From NCBI GenBank assembly GCA_001179505.1, contig CDMY01000929.1:23608-87607 (forward strand): DNA of 64,000 nucleotides, given 5' to 3'. Shown here piece after piece: positions 1 through 10,968 of the stretch. The notes below the pieces were generated by a model. The model searched no databases and was not told the origin of the DNA. It was given only the letters and a program-made list of their open reading frames with translations. This DNA is from Vitrella brassicaformis (lineage: Eukaryota > Sar > Vitrellaceae). Each line of letters begins with the position of its first letter. Position 1 is the stretch's first letter. The position numbers were made by a program, and so were the translations under genes.

Positions 1-262
1 GCCCTAAGCCCTAAGCCCTAAGCCCTAAGCCCTAAGCCCTAAGCCCTAAGCCCTAAGCCCTAAGCCCTAAGCCCTAAGCCCTAAGCCCTAAGCCCTAAGC
101 CCTAAGCCCTAAGCCCTAAGCCCTAAGCCCTAAGCCCTAAGCCCTAAGCCCTAAGCCCTAAGCCCTAAGCCCTAAGCCCTAGGCCCTAGGCCCTAAGCCC
201 TAAGCTCTAAGCCCTAAGCCCTAAGCCCTAAGCCCTAAGCCCTAAACCCCTAAACCCTAAAG
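1..262. repeat. Telomeric repeat tract at left chromosome end
   Basis: Positions 1 to about 180 are an uninterrupted 7-bp tandem repeat, CCCTAAG on the + strand (CTTAGGG on the G-rich strand). From 181 to 262 the array degrades: two CCCTAGG units, one CTCTAAG, and at 243-261 units of the CCCTAAA type. A C-rich strand starting at base 1 is the orientation expected at a left chromosome end. The unit differs from the plant and alveolate TTTAGGG repeat by one base, T to C. Confidence 0.95.
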
Positions 263-514
263 GGAAGGGAATGGGGGAGGACACACAGTTTCTTTCGAGC
301 TGGCGAAAAGATAACACTCTCTCTGATCGTCATCCATTATGTGCTGGCACACAGACAGGCCAGAAGAGAGCCGGGCACATGCAGGAAAGCCACGGCAGAT
401 ACCAGACAGACACAAAACAGTGTCTGTCTCTTGTTTTGTGTCTGTCTCTTTCCCGCTCGCTGGCGACACAGCCAATCAGCCGAACGGACTGGTCGGTGTG
501 TGTGGGTGTTGGCC

Positions 515-682
515 TGTCTGTCTGTGAGCCGCCCGTGTGTGACGGATGCACCGACGAGAGATCAACACACTCTCGCCAGCACACGTCGACCAGGAGCTTC
601 ACAGACAGCCAGACGGCAGCCCAAACACCGCCCCACAGAGCGATTCTCTATGCGGCCAATCAGCCAATCGTCCCCTTCTTTC

Positions 683-690
<8 letters not shown>
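515..690 (+). repeat. Subtelomeric duplication, copy 1
   Basis: This block shares near-identical segments with 2367-2545. They include GAGCCGCCCGTGTGTGACGG followed by the same roughly 45 bp, and later a shared stretch around GCAGCCCAAACACCG and GCCAATCAGCCAATCGTC. A further shared stretch starting ACAGACGAGCAGCACTCAGC is at about 963 and 2769. The duplicated unit is therefore probably about 0.5 kb with internal indels. Confidence 0.85.
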
Positions 691-713
<23 letters not shown>

Positions 714-930
714 TGTCATATTTCCCCCGCCCCCCACTCACCGGCTCACACACTCACGGGAGCAGACAGACGGCCCACACGCATAACCACACACAGTCCA
801 CACAGAGAGAAAAGGCCGACCAACACACGACAGCCGTCCCCTCACACACACACAGCAACAGACAGAGAGAGAGAGAGAGAGTCCGTCGACTCATCGGCCG
901 ATCATCCTGCCTCCCACACACAAATGAATC

Positions 931-961
<31 letters not shown>

Positions 962-2366
962 ACAGACGAGCAGCACTCAGCAGCGGTTGGGGAGAGGGCC
1001 ATCGCGCCACTCGACGGCCGCATCGTCTCCATCAGCGCGGCGAAGCCGTCGGCCACTCAGCCAGACAGCCACACCTGCACACAGACAGACAGACAGACAT
1101 CTGTGTGTGTGTCAGTCAGATCCATTTGTGTGTGTCGGCACACCACAGAGTGGCCAGGCCATTGTGTCTTCCGCTCCGCCGATGGGCACAGCTCATCGCC
1201 TCAACGCACAAACTGACACACACACACAGACGACAGACAGACATCAGATGTGCCTCGATTCAGTTATCAGTTCATCGACCCCTTCAGCTCACCTCGCCCT
1301 CTCTGTCTGTCTGTCTGTCTGTCTGTCTGTGTGTGCGGTGTGTACCATCGCTCGCACGAGGCCTCAAGACAGTCACAGCCACACACGCCGGCAGATCTGT
1401 TGTCAGGCGAGGCGATGTCGCCGCCGGCTGGTCCCTCAGCTCACGACAGGCAGACACACGGCGGCCATATCTCTCTCGTCAGTCAACCAGGCAAAGACCA
1501 TCGGCTCCAACGGCATCGGATGTCATTGTGTGCCGCGGGGGGTCGTCGGCCAACGAGCGCTTTGCGAGTCGACAGAGATGACTTAGGAGGGGACATAAGA
1601 GTGAGAGAGAGGGAAGGCGTCAGATCTGCAGATCTCAGCTCGCGATCGGACGGCGTGTGAGAACTGCAATTCCGCCGCTGCAGTGGATGGGCCAAATTGC
1701 GAGTGCGAGGTGAGCGCATTCTCATTGACTTAGACAGATCGTCAACACACAGTTAGTCAAATTGCGTGCTGCGTGGAAGGTGTCAGTCTGTCTGTGAGAT
1801 GCTCGACGGCCACCGCACACAGAGAGTGAGGATAATCACTCACTGTGTTCGGTGACCATCCAGCACTCTACAGCCAGCACACCGACGCACGATGAACACC
1901 AGAGGGAACCAAACAGATTTCTCTCTCTCTCCTTCCCACATTTCCCACATGGACACATGTAGCAATGCGCCACCCACCATCCGTCTGCACCAGATGTGTC
2001 GGACACATCAGTCGACATGCGGTGGATCACTCAGGCCAAAAGCGTGTGTTCAGAAATACACACACACAACACCATTCGACCTCCATCATTTATTTGCCAC
2101 TGTGCAAGGCACCCGCCCATCGGCACACAGAGAGAGAGAGGCGCACAAAACCCGTCAAGGCACGCAGCGAACACATTGATCCACCCGTAATCGACGTGTG
2201 TCTGTCTGTCCACTTCCCTCTGTGCGCATCTCTGTCGCCACACGGCAACCCCAAAGCACCAACACCACACGTGGGCTGATGCTCTAGCGTTGCCACTGGC
2301 GGGGAGACAGATGCCCACAAAGGGGGAGGGGGGTTGAATTGAACCGATAGATCTATCGACCCGTCT

Positions 2367-2530
2367 GTCTGTCTGTCTGTCGGTGAGCCGCCCGTGTGTG
2401 ACGGATGCACCGACGAGAGATCAACACACTCTCGCGAACACACGTAACACACAAGGAAGCCATAGACAGAGGGCAGCCCAAACACCGGCCCACACAGCGA
2501 TTCTCTGTGCAGCCAATCAGCCAATCGTCG

Positions 2531-2545
<15 letters not shown>
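2367..2545 (+). repeat. Subtelomeric duplication, copy 2
   Basis: Partner of 515-690, in direct orientation about 1.85 kb away. The copies differ by scattered substitutions and by the length of the CTGT and CT microsatellites. Confidence 0.85.
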
Positions 2546-2566
<21 letters not shown>

Positions 2567-3355
2567 GTCTGTTCTCCTGTGGTGGCTGTCTGTCGAGCAT
2601 CGGCCGACCCACTGAGGAGTGTAAGCAAGAGAAGCATGACGATGCACAGACCGATTCCCTTTGTCAGTGTGCTCTCATGCGGCCGACCCACGAGAGGACA
2701 AAGCGATTCAGTTAAGTCGAGTCAGTCAGTCGTCGACACATGGGCCGACACATGACACACACACACACAGACGAGCAGCACTCAGCGGCCATCGTCAGTC
2801 GTCAAACCCGCCAGCCAGCCACACCTGCATGCCACACAAACCACACACAGACACACAGACACACAGACAGGCGGCTGATTCTCCTGTCGTGTGTCACATC
2901 CATCCCATCCCTCTCTCTCTCTCTCTCTGTCTGTGTGTGTGTGTGTGGCTGTCTGCCTGCGCACCGCTGCGGTGTTCGAGTGCAGTCGGCGGTAAGTCAC
3001 CTCGGCGCCCTCAGCTGCAGCACTGTCTGTCTGTCGTCATGACGGACGGCCGCACCCATACTCACTCGACAGACAGACAGACATCTGTAGCACAGCACAC
3101 AGAGCAGACCGGCCGTCTCACATCATTGCGATGCTCGAGGCGTCACTCACTGACCTGACGGACTCGCCACGTGTGTGTGCGTCTGTGTCGCCGACCTCAG
3201 CACACAGACGTGGGCGCTTTATATATAGCGCTGCAGCACCGATAGGATGCGCCGGCGAGGGGTTGAATGAGCGGGGGCGCCGAAATAGACTCATGCACCG
3301 CTCTATGGCTTATGCAGGTGCTACTGCTTTGAGGGCGAAATTTCGGTATTTGATC

Positions 3356-3366
3356 TGCGAGCTTAG
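3356..3366 (+). promoter_or_regulatory. Putative promoter element TGCGAGCTTAG
   Basis: TGCGAGCTTAG lies 116 bp upstream of the alpha-mannosidase start codon. The same core recurs upstream of several other genes here (13158, 18576, 26100, 36928, 51522). Function is inferred from position and recurrence only. Confidence 0.5.
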
Positions 3367-3471
3367 CTTGGGGAGCTCGTGTTCTTTCCAGGGAGCAATG
3401 AAGGCTTAAGCCGCATGCTTCACAATACAGAAGGCCTTTGGGGAAAGATCCGCGCGATTCCATTGATATCT

Positions 3472-6400
3472 ATGCGTTCCCATCTGATCTTGGTGCTGCT
3501 CCTGTGTGTGCTGCCGTGCGTATACCGGGCAGCAGCAGCAGCAGATCAGTGCGTTTATCCATCCGATTCGGCTCTGTTTGACCTGCACCGAGACGGGCAG
3601 CAGCAGCAGCAGCAGCAGTCGGCGAGTGATTCCGATGGAGGGGAGGCGAGACGGAGGACTGACGAGGCGGATGTGGTGACTGTCCATTTGATTCATCACA
3701 CACACGATGACGTCGGGTGGCTCAAGACTGTGGACCAGGTGAACAGCATCTCTCAAGAGGCTTGCTTGTGTGTCTGTCTATTGTGTCGTGCTTGTGGTGT
3801 GTGTGTGTCAGTACCACATGGGTCTGAACAACAGCATCCAGTGGGCGTATGTGTCGATGGTTCTCGACACAGTCACCGACGCCGTCGACCCATATCACAT
3901 CCAGTAAGGCAGCCGACACACACACACACTCTCTCTCTCTCTCTCGTACGCGATTGTCTCCCTCTCTCTGCGTGTGTGCAGGTATGGAGCCAACCCGTAT
4001 CGTAAGTTCACCTACGTCGAGATGGGCTTCTTCTGGTCAGCTCAGTCACACACACACACACACACACTCACTGGATGAGTGTGCATATCTGCGTGCGTAG
4101 GCGTTGGTGGCGCCAGCAGAGCCGCAACAAGCAACGGCAGGTGCACCGGCTGGTCATGGGAAGGCGGCTGCAGTTTGTCAATGGCGGATGGTGTATGCAC
4201 GACGAAGCTGCCGCACACTACAGGTTTGTTTCCTGTGCACACATACACATGCAGAGGCGCAGATGTCTGTGTGTGTCTGTGTGTGGCAGCGACATGATCC
4301 AGCAGATGACCTTCGGCCACCTCTTTCTGCTCAAGACCTTCAGGCTGAGACCTACCATCGGTCAGCACACACAGTGGCACACATAACACACATGCATCTG
4401 TGGATGGATGCAGGCTGGCAGATCGATCCCTTCGGCCACAGCGCCACCAACGCCTACCTCTCCACACTCATGGGCTTCGACGGATGGTTCTTCGCAAGAA
4501 TGGACTACCAGGTACACCGCCTTTCCTCGCTCCCCCTCCCCTCCCCTCCCCTTACCGACACACCGACATATGCCCACCATGTGTGTGTGTGCATCTCTGG
4601 TGCAGGAGAAAGCGCGTCGCGTCAATGACCGTTCGCTGGAGATGGTGATGCACCCACGGGACCCCTCTGATCGAATGGTTGGCGGCGGCATCTACACCAT
4701 GTGCATGGCCGACCACTACTGCTCGCCGCCGGGCTTCTGCGCCGACCATGTGTGCAGAGACCAACTCATACAAGTGAGTCGGGAGACAGAGAGCATATGT
4801 GTGTGGGATATGTGTGTGGGATATGTGTGTGGGCGTTTGTAGGACGATCCTCGGCTGGATGACTACAACGTCGAGCAGCGGGCGACCGAGTTCCTGAAAC
4901 ACGTGGAAGAGTACCACAAAGCCTTCAGGACGAGCCACTTGCTGGTGCCGATGGGCTGTGACTTCACGTAAGTCCCCTCCCACACACACAGATACACACA
5001 CACACATATACACATGGATGCACACGTGTTGATGTGTGTTGAGTGACCCTGCAGGCATTCTGATGCGGCGCTGAACTTCGCAGAGAGCGAGAAGCTCATG
5101 AGGTACATCAACCAGCGGTCGTCATCTCTCGGCTATCGGCTGATCTACTCCACCCCGGCGCAGTACCTAGCGTCGATCCACGACACCCACACCACCCTCC
5201 CCATCAAAGGCACCTTTAGATCTAGCCGCTCACACAGACACACACAGCGCCCCCACCGTGTTGTGTGTATGTGTGTTTCACAGAGACTAATGACGACTTC
5301 TTCCCCTACGCAGACGGCCCCCATCGCTTCTGGACGGGCTACTTCACCACACGGCCGACATTCAAACGTACACACACACACACACACAACTCACGCATAC
5401 GAGACATATGTGTGTGTGTCTGGGTGTCTGTCTTGTCAGGGTATGTGCGGGAGTGCAGCGCATTGCTGCAGGCGTATGAGGGCCTTATCGCCAGACACAT
5501 GATCGGGTCAGTGGGACGGACACACAACACAGACACACGAATATCCATACAAATGGCGTCCGTCAATGCAGTCATATCGACAGCACAACACGGTGGCCGA
5601 CGCACCGCTATATGGACCATTCAGCCCTGTTCGACCTGCGGGAGAGACTCGCCATTGCGCAGCACCATGATGCAGGCAAGTGTACACCCACACACATACA
5701 CACACACGGAAAAGACAGAGGGAGGGAGGGAGGGAGGGAGGGACCGTGTGCGTGTGTCTGTGTGTCAATACAGTATCTGGCACGGCCAAGCAGCACGTGT
5801 CTGACGACTACACCAAGAGTCTCGCAGATGCGCGGCACAGAGTGGAACAGGTGCGTGAACTGCATTCGGAAAGAGAGAGATGCATGTGTGTGTGGATGGA
5901 TGGATGGATTTGCAGGCGATGGGACAAATATTTGCTCACCACGGCTATGGCTACCCTGACCAACAAGTGCCGTTCGAGCCCTGCCCCTACGCCAACATCT
6001 CTGTGTGCCACATGACCGAGCACCTCACACCAGGTCAGGCCCACACGCACACACGCATACACACACAATACACATACACACATTGTCTGTGCATGTGCCA
6101 TGTCTGTATGTGTGTGTGTGCAGGCAGTAATGCGTCGGTGGTGGTGGGTGTGTACAACCCCCTTGCATGGACCAGACACAACGTACGTACCTTCCCTCTC
6201 CCCGGCCCAGCCCCCATTCGCACACAACCACACATGGACAATTCATTTGTGTGTTCAGGTGACGGTGTCCTTCCCTGTGCCCACGGCCAACCTCTCTGTC
6301 AGCGGCGGATACACCTTCGCTGTGGAGGCAGCATGGCCCTTCCCGTCAGACCAGCAGCCCACCACCATCCCAGGACGGCAGAACTACACATTGAAGGTCA

Positions 6401-8572
6401 GGCCATCCATCTGTCACACACATGGATGGACGTGTGTGTGTGTGCGTGTGTCTGTAGGTGTCGGTGCCGGACATCCCGCCTCTTTCTTTCGTCTACTTCA
6501 CCGTCAATGTGACTAAAGAGGGCAGAAATGAGCCAGCACCCACCAGAACAGCAGCAGCAGCAGGGAGGGTCATGCGCGGAGGCCAGCAGCACCAGCAGCA
6601 AGGCGGCCCTCCGACCACCATCGAAAGCGACGTCTATCGCCTCACCTTCGACGCAAGTGAGACCCCACGCCCACGCCCACCCCCCCACCACCCCAATACA
6701 CACACAAATGCCCATGTATGTATGTGTGCAGGTGGGTCGCTGACATCCATCACCAACAAGCCCACCAACACCACCGTCGATGCGCGTCACACCATGCAGT
6801 ACTACCGGTCGTTCGGCCCCGACAGCGACCAGAACAGCGGCGCCTACATCTTCCGCCCAAACACCACCGACCGCGTGAAATACGACGCGCCCGTCAAGGC
6901 GTTCCAAGTTCGTGTGCATGTGTGTGTGTGTGTACGTGATGGGTTTCCCCCACTCTCTCTGTGTGTCCGTGTGTGTGTGTGTAGGTGACGAGAAGCGGTC
7001 CCTGGGAGTGTCTGGTGCAGCTGTTAGATGGGGCGGAGAGCGCCTCGTGTGACGAGGCCAACTGGCCCGCATTCTTCCGGTACTGCGTGACCGACGGCAG
7101 CGACGCCATCGATGTCGACTGGAGTGTCGGGCCGATCTACATCGATGACAAGGCACGCACACACACAATGGATGAATGGCTGGCCGCACGGATGACCATT
7201 TCTCCCTTCCTCCCTCCCTGTGTGTGTCGATGCAGCAAGGGAAGGAGTTCGTGTCGATGTGGTCATTGCCAGCCGTCAATTCCTCCGCTGCCATGGCCGT
7301 CGACAGCAACGGGCTGGCCATGGTCCGCCGCACCCGCGACCAAAGACAGTCCTTCGCACTCAATGTGACCGACACAGAGGCGGGCAACTACTACCCCATC
7401 AACTCGGCTGCTTATGTGGAAGACGCGAGTACCGGGGTACGTACGTTTGGAGGCATCTTTGTGTGTGGATGGATGGATGGATGAATGCGCGTGTGCGTGG
7501 ACGTCCTTAGGTGCGGTTCACCGTGCTGGTTGACCGTGCGCAAGGTGCGGCTTCGCTGGCGGACGGGCAGATCGAAACCATGATACACCGACGGTGGGTG
7601 GGGGGGCAGGCAGACACGTACGTGTGTGTGTGTGCATCCATTCTCTCTCTCCATGTCTGTATCGGTGAATCAGGACGGTCTACGACGACAATCGTGGTGT
7701 GGCCGAGCCCATCAACGAGACCCACCCGATGTACCCAACCGACGACGGCAAAGGCCTCCGCGTCAGAGGCACACACAGGGTGGTCCTCAGCACCGACACA
7801 GCCATCCAGCGGGCACTCGAGCAGGAGATCTACCATGACCCTATCGTCATGTTCGCATCATCACCACCACCAGCAGCGGTCGCACAGCCTCACGTGGCAA
7901 TGATTGAGCCGCTGCCGAGGAATCTCCATTTGCTGACCTTCTCGCCGGTGCCGTGGTTCGGCGGACGTGGGCGGTGCTGTGAGAGGGGGAGGGGCCGTGG
8001 AGCGGTGGTGCTGGTCAGGCTGAGGCATCTGTACGACGTGGGTGAAGACGCTAACATGAGTGTGCCCGTGCAGGTATGTGCCGACATCAACACACAACAT
8101 GGAACGCATTCACGGCCGTCTGTGCATTCATTGTGTCCTCTGTCTCTTGTTTCTGGTGTGTGTATGGTTGTCATAGTATGACCTTGCCGGACTCTTCCCA
8201 GGCGTCTCGCCCCAGCAGCTCTCAGCCAGGGAGACCACCGTCACGGCCAACTCCCTGCTGCACCGCGCCATGGACAGGAGAATGGTCTTCCCCACACAAT
8301 CTGACACAACACTGGCCGCATTCAGCGTACATGGTGATGGTGATGAATCAACACTGCTCGTGACGATGCTGCCCGGCGAGATTCGCACTTGGAGCGTGCT
8401 GGTGCGGCCGAGATACGACGATTTGTCTTTGTTGTGTGATTGTGAGGAGGGCGTGGGCGGCGATGAGTGTGTGTCGTATTGGGATGTGCTGACAGAGGGG
8501 GGGAGAGGGGGAGAGGGAGGGGGAGGGGGGGAGCAAGGCTCAGACAGAGACCATGTGGTGGTCGTCGAGTGA
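3472..8572 (+). CDS. Lysosomal-type alpha-mannosidase, GH38, 23 exons
   Basis: Glycoside hydrolase family 38 enzyme, expected to remove alpha-linked mannose from glycans in the lysosome, vacuole or secretory route. Exons: 3472-3738, 3812-3903, 3982-4035, 4101-4223, 4290-4360, 4414-4511, 4606-4773, 4843-4967, 5055-5209, 5284-5367, 5440-5506, 5572-5675, 5774-5850, 5916-6033, 6124-6182, 6259-6396, 6458-6656, 6732-6907, 6985-7152, 7236-7436, 7511-7593, 7674-8073, 8177-8572. They sum to 1,140 residues in one open frame, near the usual length for this family. The chosen Met opens a hydrophobic signal peptide. Family landmarks visible are HHTHDDVGW (zinc-binding His and Asp), WQIDPFGHS (nucleophile Asp), QHHDAVSGT (zinc-binding His) and the EPINETHP region. 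A Gln run follows the signal peptide and a Gly run precedes the stop. Introns after 5209, 5675 and 7152 use GC donors. Confidence 0.95.
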
Positions 8573-9201
8573 GAGATGGTGTGGTGACTTTTTTGTGTCC
8601 CGCGAGCAAGTTTGTGCTGTTCAGCGGGCAAGGTTTTTGGTGGGCGAGTAAGTTTCTGTGTCTGTCTGTGTATGTGTGCATACTTGGCGTCCGTCTGCGT
8701 ATGTGCCTGTCCGTTCGTTTGTGTGTGAAGGTGTTTTCCCGTGACGCTTTATCGTACGGATCTGCATAGCGATAAGCCAAACACATGCAGTGACTGTTGC
8801 TTGAGCGGCCCTTCGTTGTCCACCCATCCATCGGTAGGGAGATGCATCAATCCACACGTTTAGGGTTTGCACCCCTAAGCCCGAAACCCTGAACCCTGAA
8901 ACCAGCTTAGGGGTTTAACCCTGAAACCACAGAGCCGAAACCCTGCGGCCTTCTCCCTCTCCCCTCTCTCCTCTCTCTCACCGCTGTACGTACGTACGTA
9001 AAGGACTGCAAAAGGCGTCAGCGGATCTGCCCATCCGATCAATTGCATCCGAGCTCCATCGGCTCATCTCACTTAATTCGACCGCCCAGCAACTTCCCAT
9101 CTGTTTCAGCGCCTGTTAGCCACCGAGAGCATCCCATCTGCCCCTCACCCAGCCGCACTGCAACTGACTGTCCGGCATCTCAATTCAATTGCCCTTCAGC
9201 A
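8573..9201. other. Intergenic region with degenerate telomere-like sequence
   Basis: No gene is seen. At 8860-8945 there are about ten imperfect telomere-like units in both orientations (TTTAGGG, CCCCTAAG, AAACCCTG, CTTAGGGG). A CT-rich tract and a (GTAC)n stretch follow at 8950-9000. Confidence 0.7.
8860..8945. repeat. Degenerate interstitial telomeric repeat
   Basis: TTTAGGGTTTG, CCCCTAAGCCCGAAACCCTG and CTTAGGGGTTTAACCCTG occur within 85 bp. The mix of orientations and mutated units points to an old telomere insertion or repair scar rather than a terminal array. Confidence 0.75.
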
Positions 9202-9979
9202 ATGGCCCTCATCTCCCGCCAGATGGTCCTGCTCGCCGCCTCTCTGCTGCTGATGGCCGTGTGGATGCCATCGACGGCCGTGGCCCTGGCCGCTGACGAG
9301 GGCCTGACGACAGTGGACGACCAGCTGCTGCTGAGCGATGAGGATGTCGATGAGCCGTTGGTGTCGTCTGGCGGTCTCCGGGGTTTGCAGTCGTGCATTG
9401 CCTCTTACTCAAAGAAACAGTGCAAGAAGACCTCACACTGCTGCTCACACAAGTAAGTAGGCCAAATCGACAGACAGAGGAGGCTCATGGCGATGCGTGT
9501 GATGGCTCTGTGTGTGTGTGTGTGTGTGTCTATATCGGTGCAGCTGTGTGAATGGTCAGTGCCGCAAGGGCGGCGATCTGAATGGCATTGGCCAGCGCTG
9601 TCGGTACGATAACGACTGCCACTCACATTACTGCTCGAATGGCAAATGTGAGCCACACACTCACACAGGGGGGCCAATGTGGGCGTCATGCATTCTCCCT
9701 TCCGTGTGTGATGTGATGTGTGCATTAGGCAAGGAGAGGGGCCACCATGGCGACCACCATGACGACCATAACGACCATGACAACCACCATGACGACAGGT
9801 GCAAGAAGGACCACGATTGTAAGCGTGGCTTCTACTGCTGGAAGAAACACCATGACCACAAATACGGCAAATGTAAGCGACGAATCACACAGTGGGCAGA
9901 CAGACAAACAGACAGACCTATGTATGGGCCGTGTTCATCCAATGTGTCCATGTGTGTGTCTTCAGGCCGTCGGCATTAG
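9202..9979 (+). CDS. Small secreted Cys-rich and His/Asp-rich protein
   Basis: Four exons: 9202-9452, 9544-9647, 9729-9872, 9966-9979, giving 170 residues in one frame. Residues 1 to about 29 form a clear signal peptide. An acidic linker follows, then Cys-rich segments resembling knottin or dickkopf-like folds (HCCSHNCVNGQCRKG, CRYDNDCHSHYCSNGKC). Next comes a His/Asp block of GDHH, NDHD and NHHDD units that could bind Zn or Cu. A second Cys motif (CKKDHDCKRGFYCW) and the end KCRRH complete it. The third exon, carrying the His/Asp block, adds a module to an otherwise regular Cys repeat. I do not recognise a family. Extracellular metal binding or defence is inference. Confidence 0.8.
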
Positions 9980-10968
9980 GCGTCCATCTCAGACACTGCG
10001 GCTCGTGTATCGCTCTTTGCTCATGTGAGAGGGGACGGCGCTAGTCTCGCTGTCTCCCTGTCTATCTGTCTGTCTGTCTGTCTGTTGTGTTGTGCCTTGT
10101 TTGTACAGTCAATCACATGACGTCTGTCTGTCTTTCAGTCTGTTGTGTCTTTGATGTCGTGTGGCTTTGCAGTCAGTGTGATTATTAAGGGTGGGGGGAT
10201 GTCACTGACCATTGGGGGCGGTGAGCCCTAAGATGCATTCGTATTGTTTATACGAGAGGGAGAGAGAGAGAGAGAGAGAGAGAGAATAGTCCTGGTGAGT
10301 GTTGTGGGCAGAGAAGATGGCTGCCACACACATTAATTGATTGCACACATACATGCAGTGGTTCGTGGGTGTCTGGGGGATACACACATAGTGTGGTGTG
10401 TGCGTGTTTTGGGTAGTAGCATCCTGTGCGTGACGTGATAGTAGGCTGGTCTCACTCAACTCAATGGGTGTTTTTTCATACCGTAGAGAGATCGCGACAG
10501 AGATCTGGACAGACATACGCGCGTTTTCTGAACATATGGGGGTGAGAAAGGGCTGTTTTCTTGATGCTTACGAAGGTCATCCCATGAGCCATTGTAGATT
10601 GATGGACGAAAGAAATCAACGAATGCGACTGCGACACTCCGAATGGACGAATCGTATAGACATTCGGTAACTCACTCATCGCACACGAGTCAAGGCGACC
10701 ACCCAACACATGACACCCTTTCATCACTTATACGCCAACTCATCACTTCTCTATACTCCAACTCATCCGAGCCATCCGCCATGTGCGCGGTATGCGCATC
10801 TCGCCTTGTCTCACTCTGCCCAAATACGCCTGCTGTGATGACTGATCATCAGCAGTCCATGCGATTTACAACTGATAACCAGACCAACCAAACCAATGCG
10901 TTGTCAGTGTCACTCGACACACACTGAAGCAGCATGCATCCATCTAGTCGGCACTCGACTCGCATTCA
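9980..10968. other. Intergenic, no gene supported
   Basis: Contains CTGT and GA microsatellites (GA tract at about 10257-10285). The short open frames lack splice context or recognisable domains. The 3' end of the minus-strand RING gene abuts on the right. Confidence 0.6.

Larger units (their letters stand above)
263..3350. other. Subtelomeric simple-sequence region, no gene supported
   Basis: About 3.1 kb dominated by CA, TG, CTGT, GACA and GA/CT microsatellites. Open frames here are low-complexity Ser/Cys/Val or His/Thr translations without splice logic, and I do not support a gene. The region contains an internal duplication, listed separately. A minus-strand CGCGAGCTGAG, similar to the putative promoter element, lies at about 1634-1644. 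Confidence 0.7.

Noticed and set aside
271-1586. Several long overlapping open frames on both strands in the subtelomere
   Set aside because: They translate microsatellites, have no splice or domain support, and are open in several frames at once because CA/TG and CTGT repeats contain few stops.
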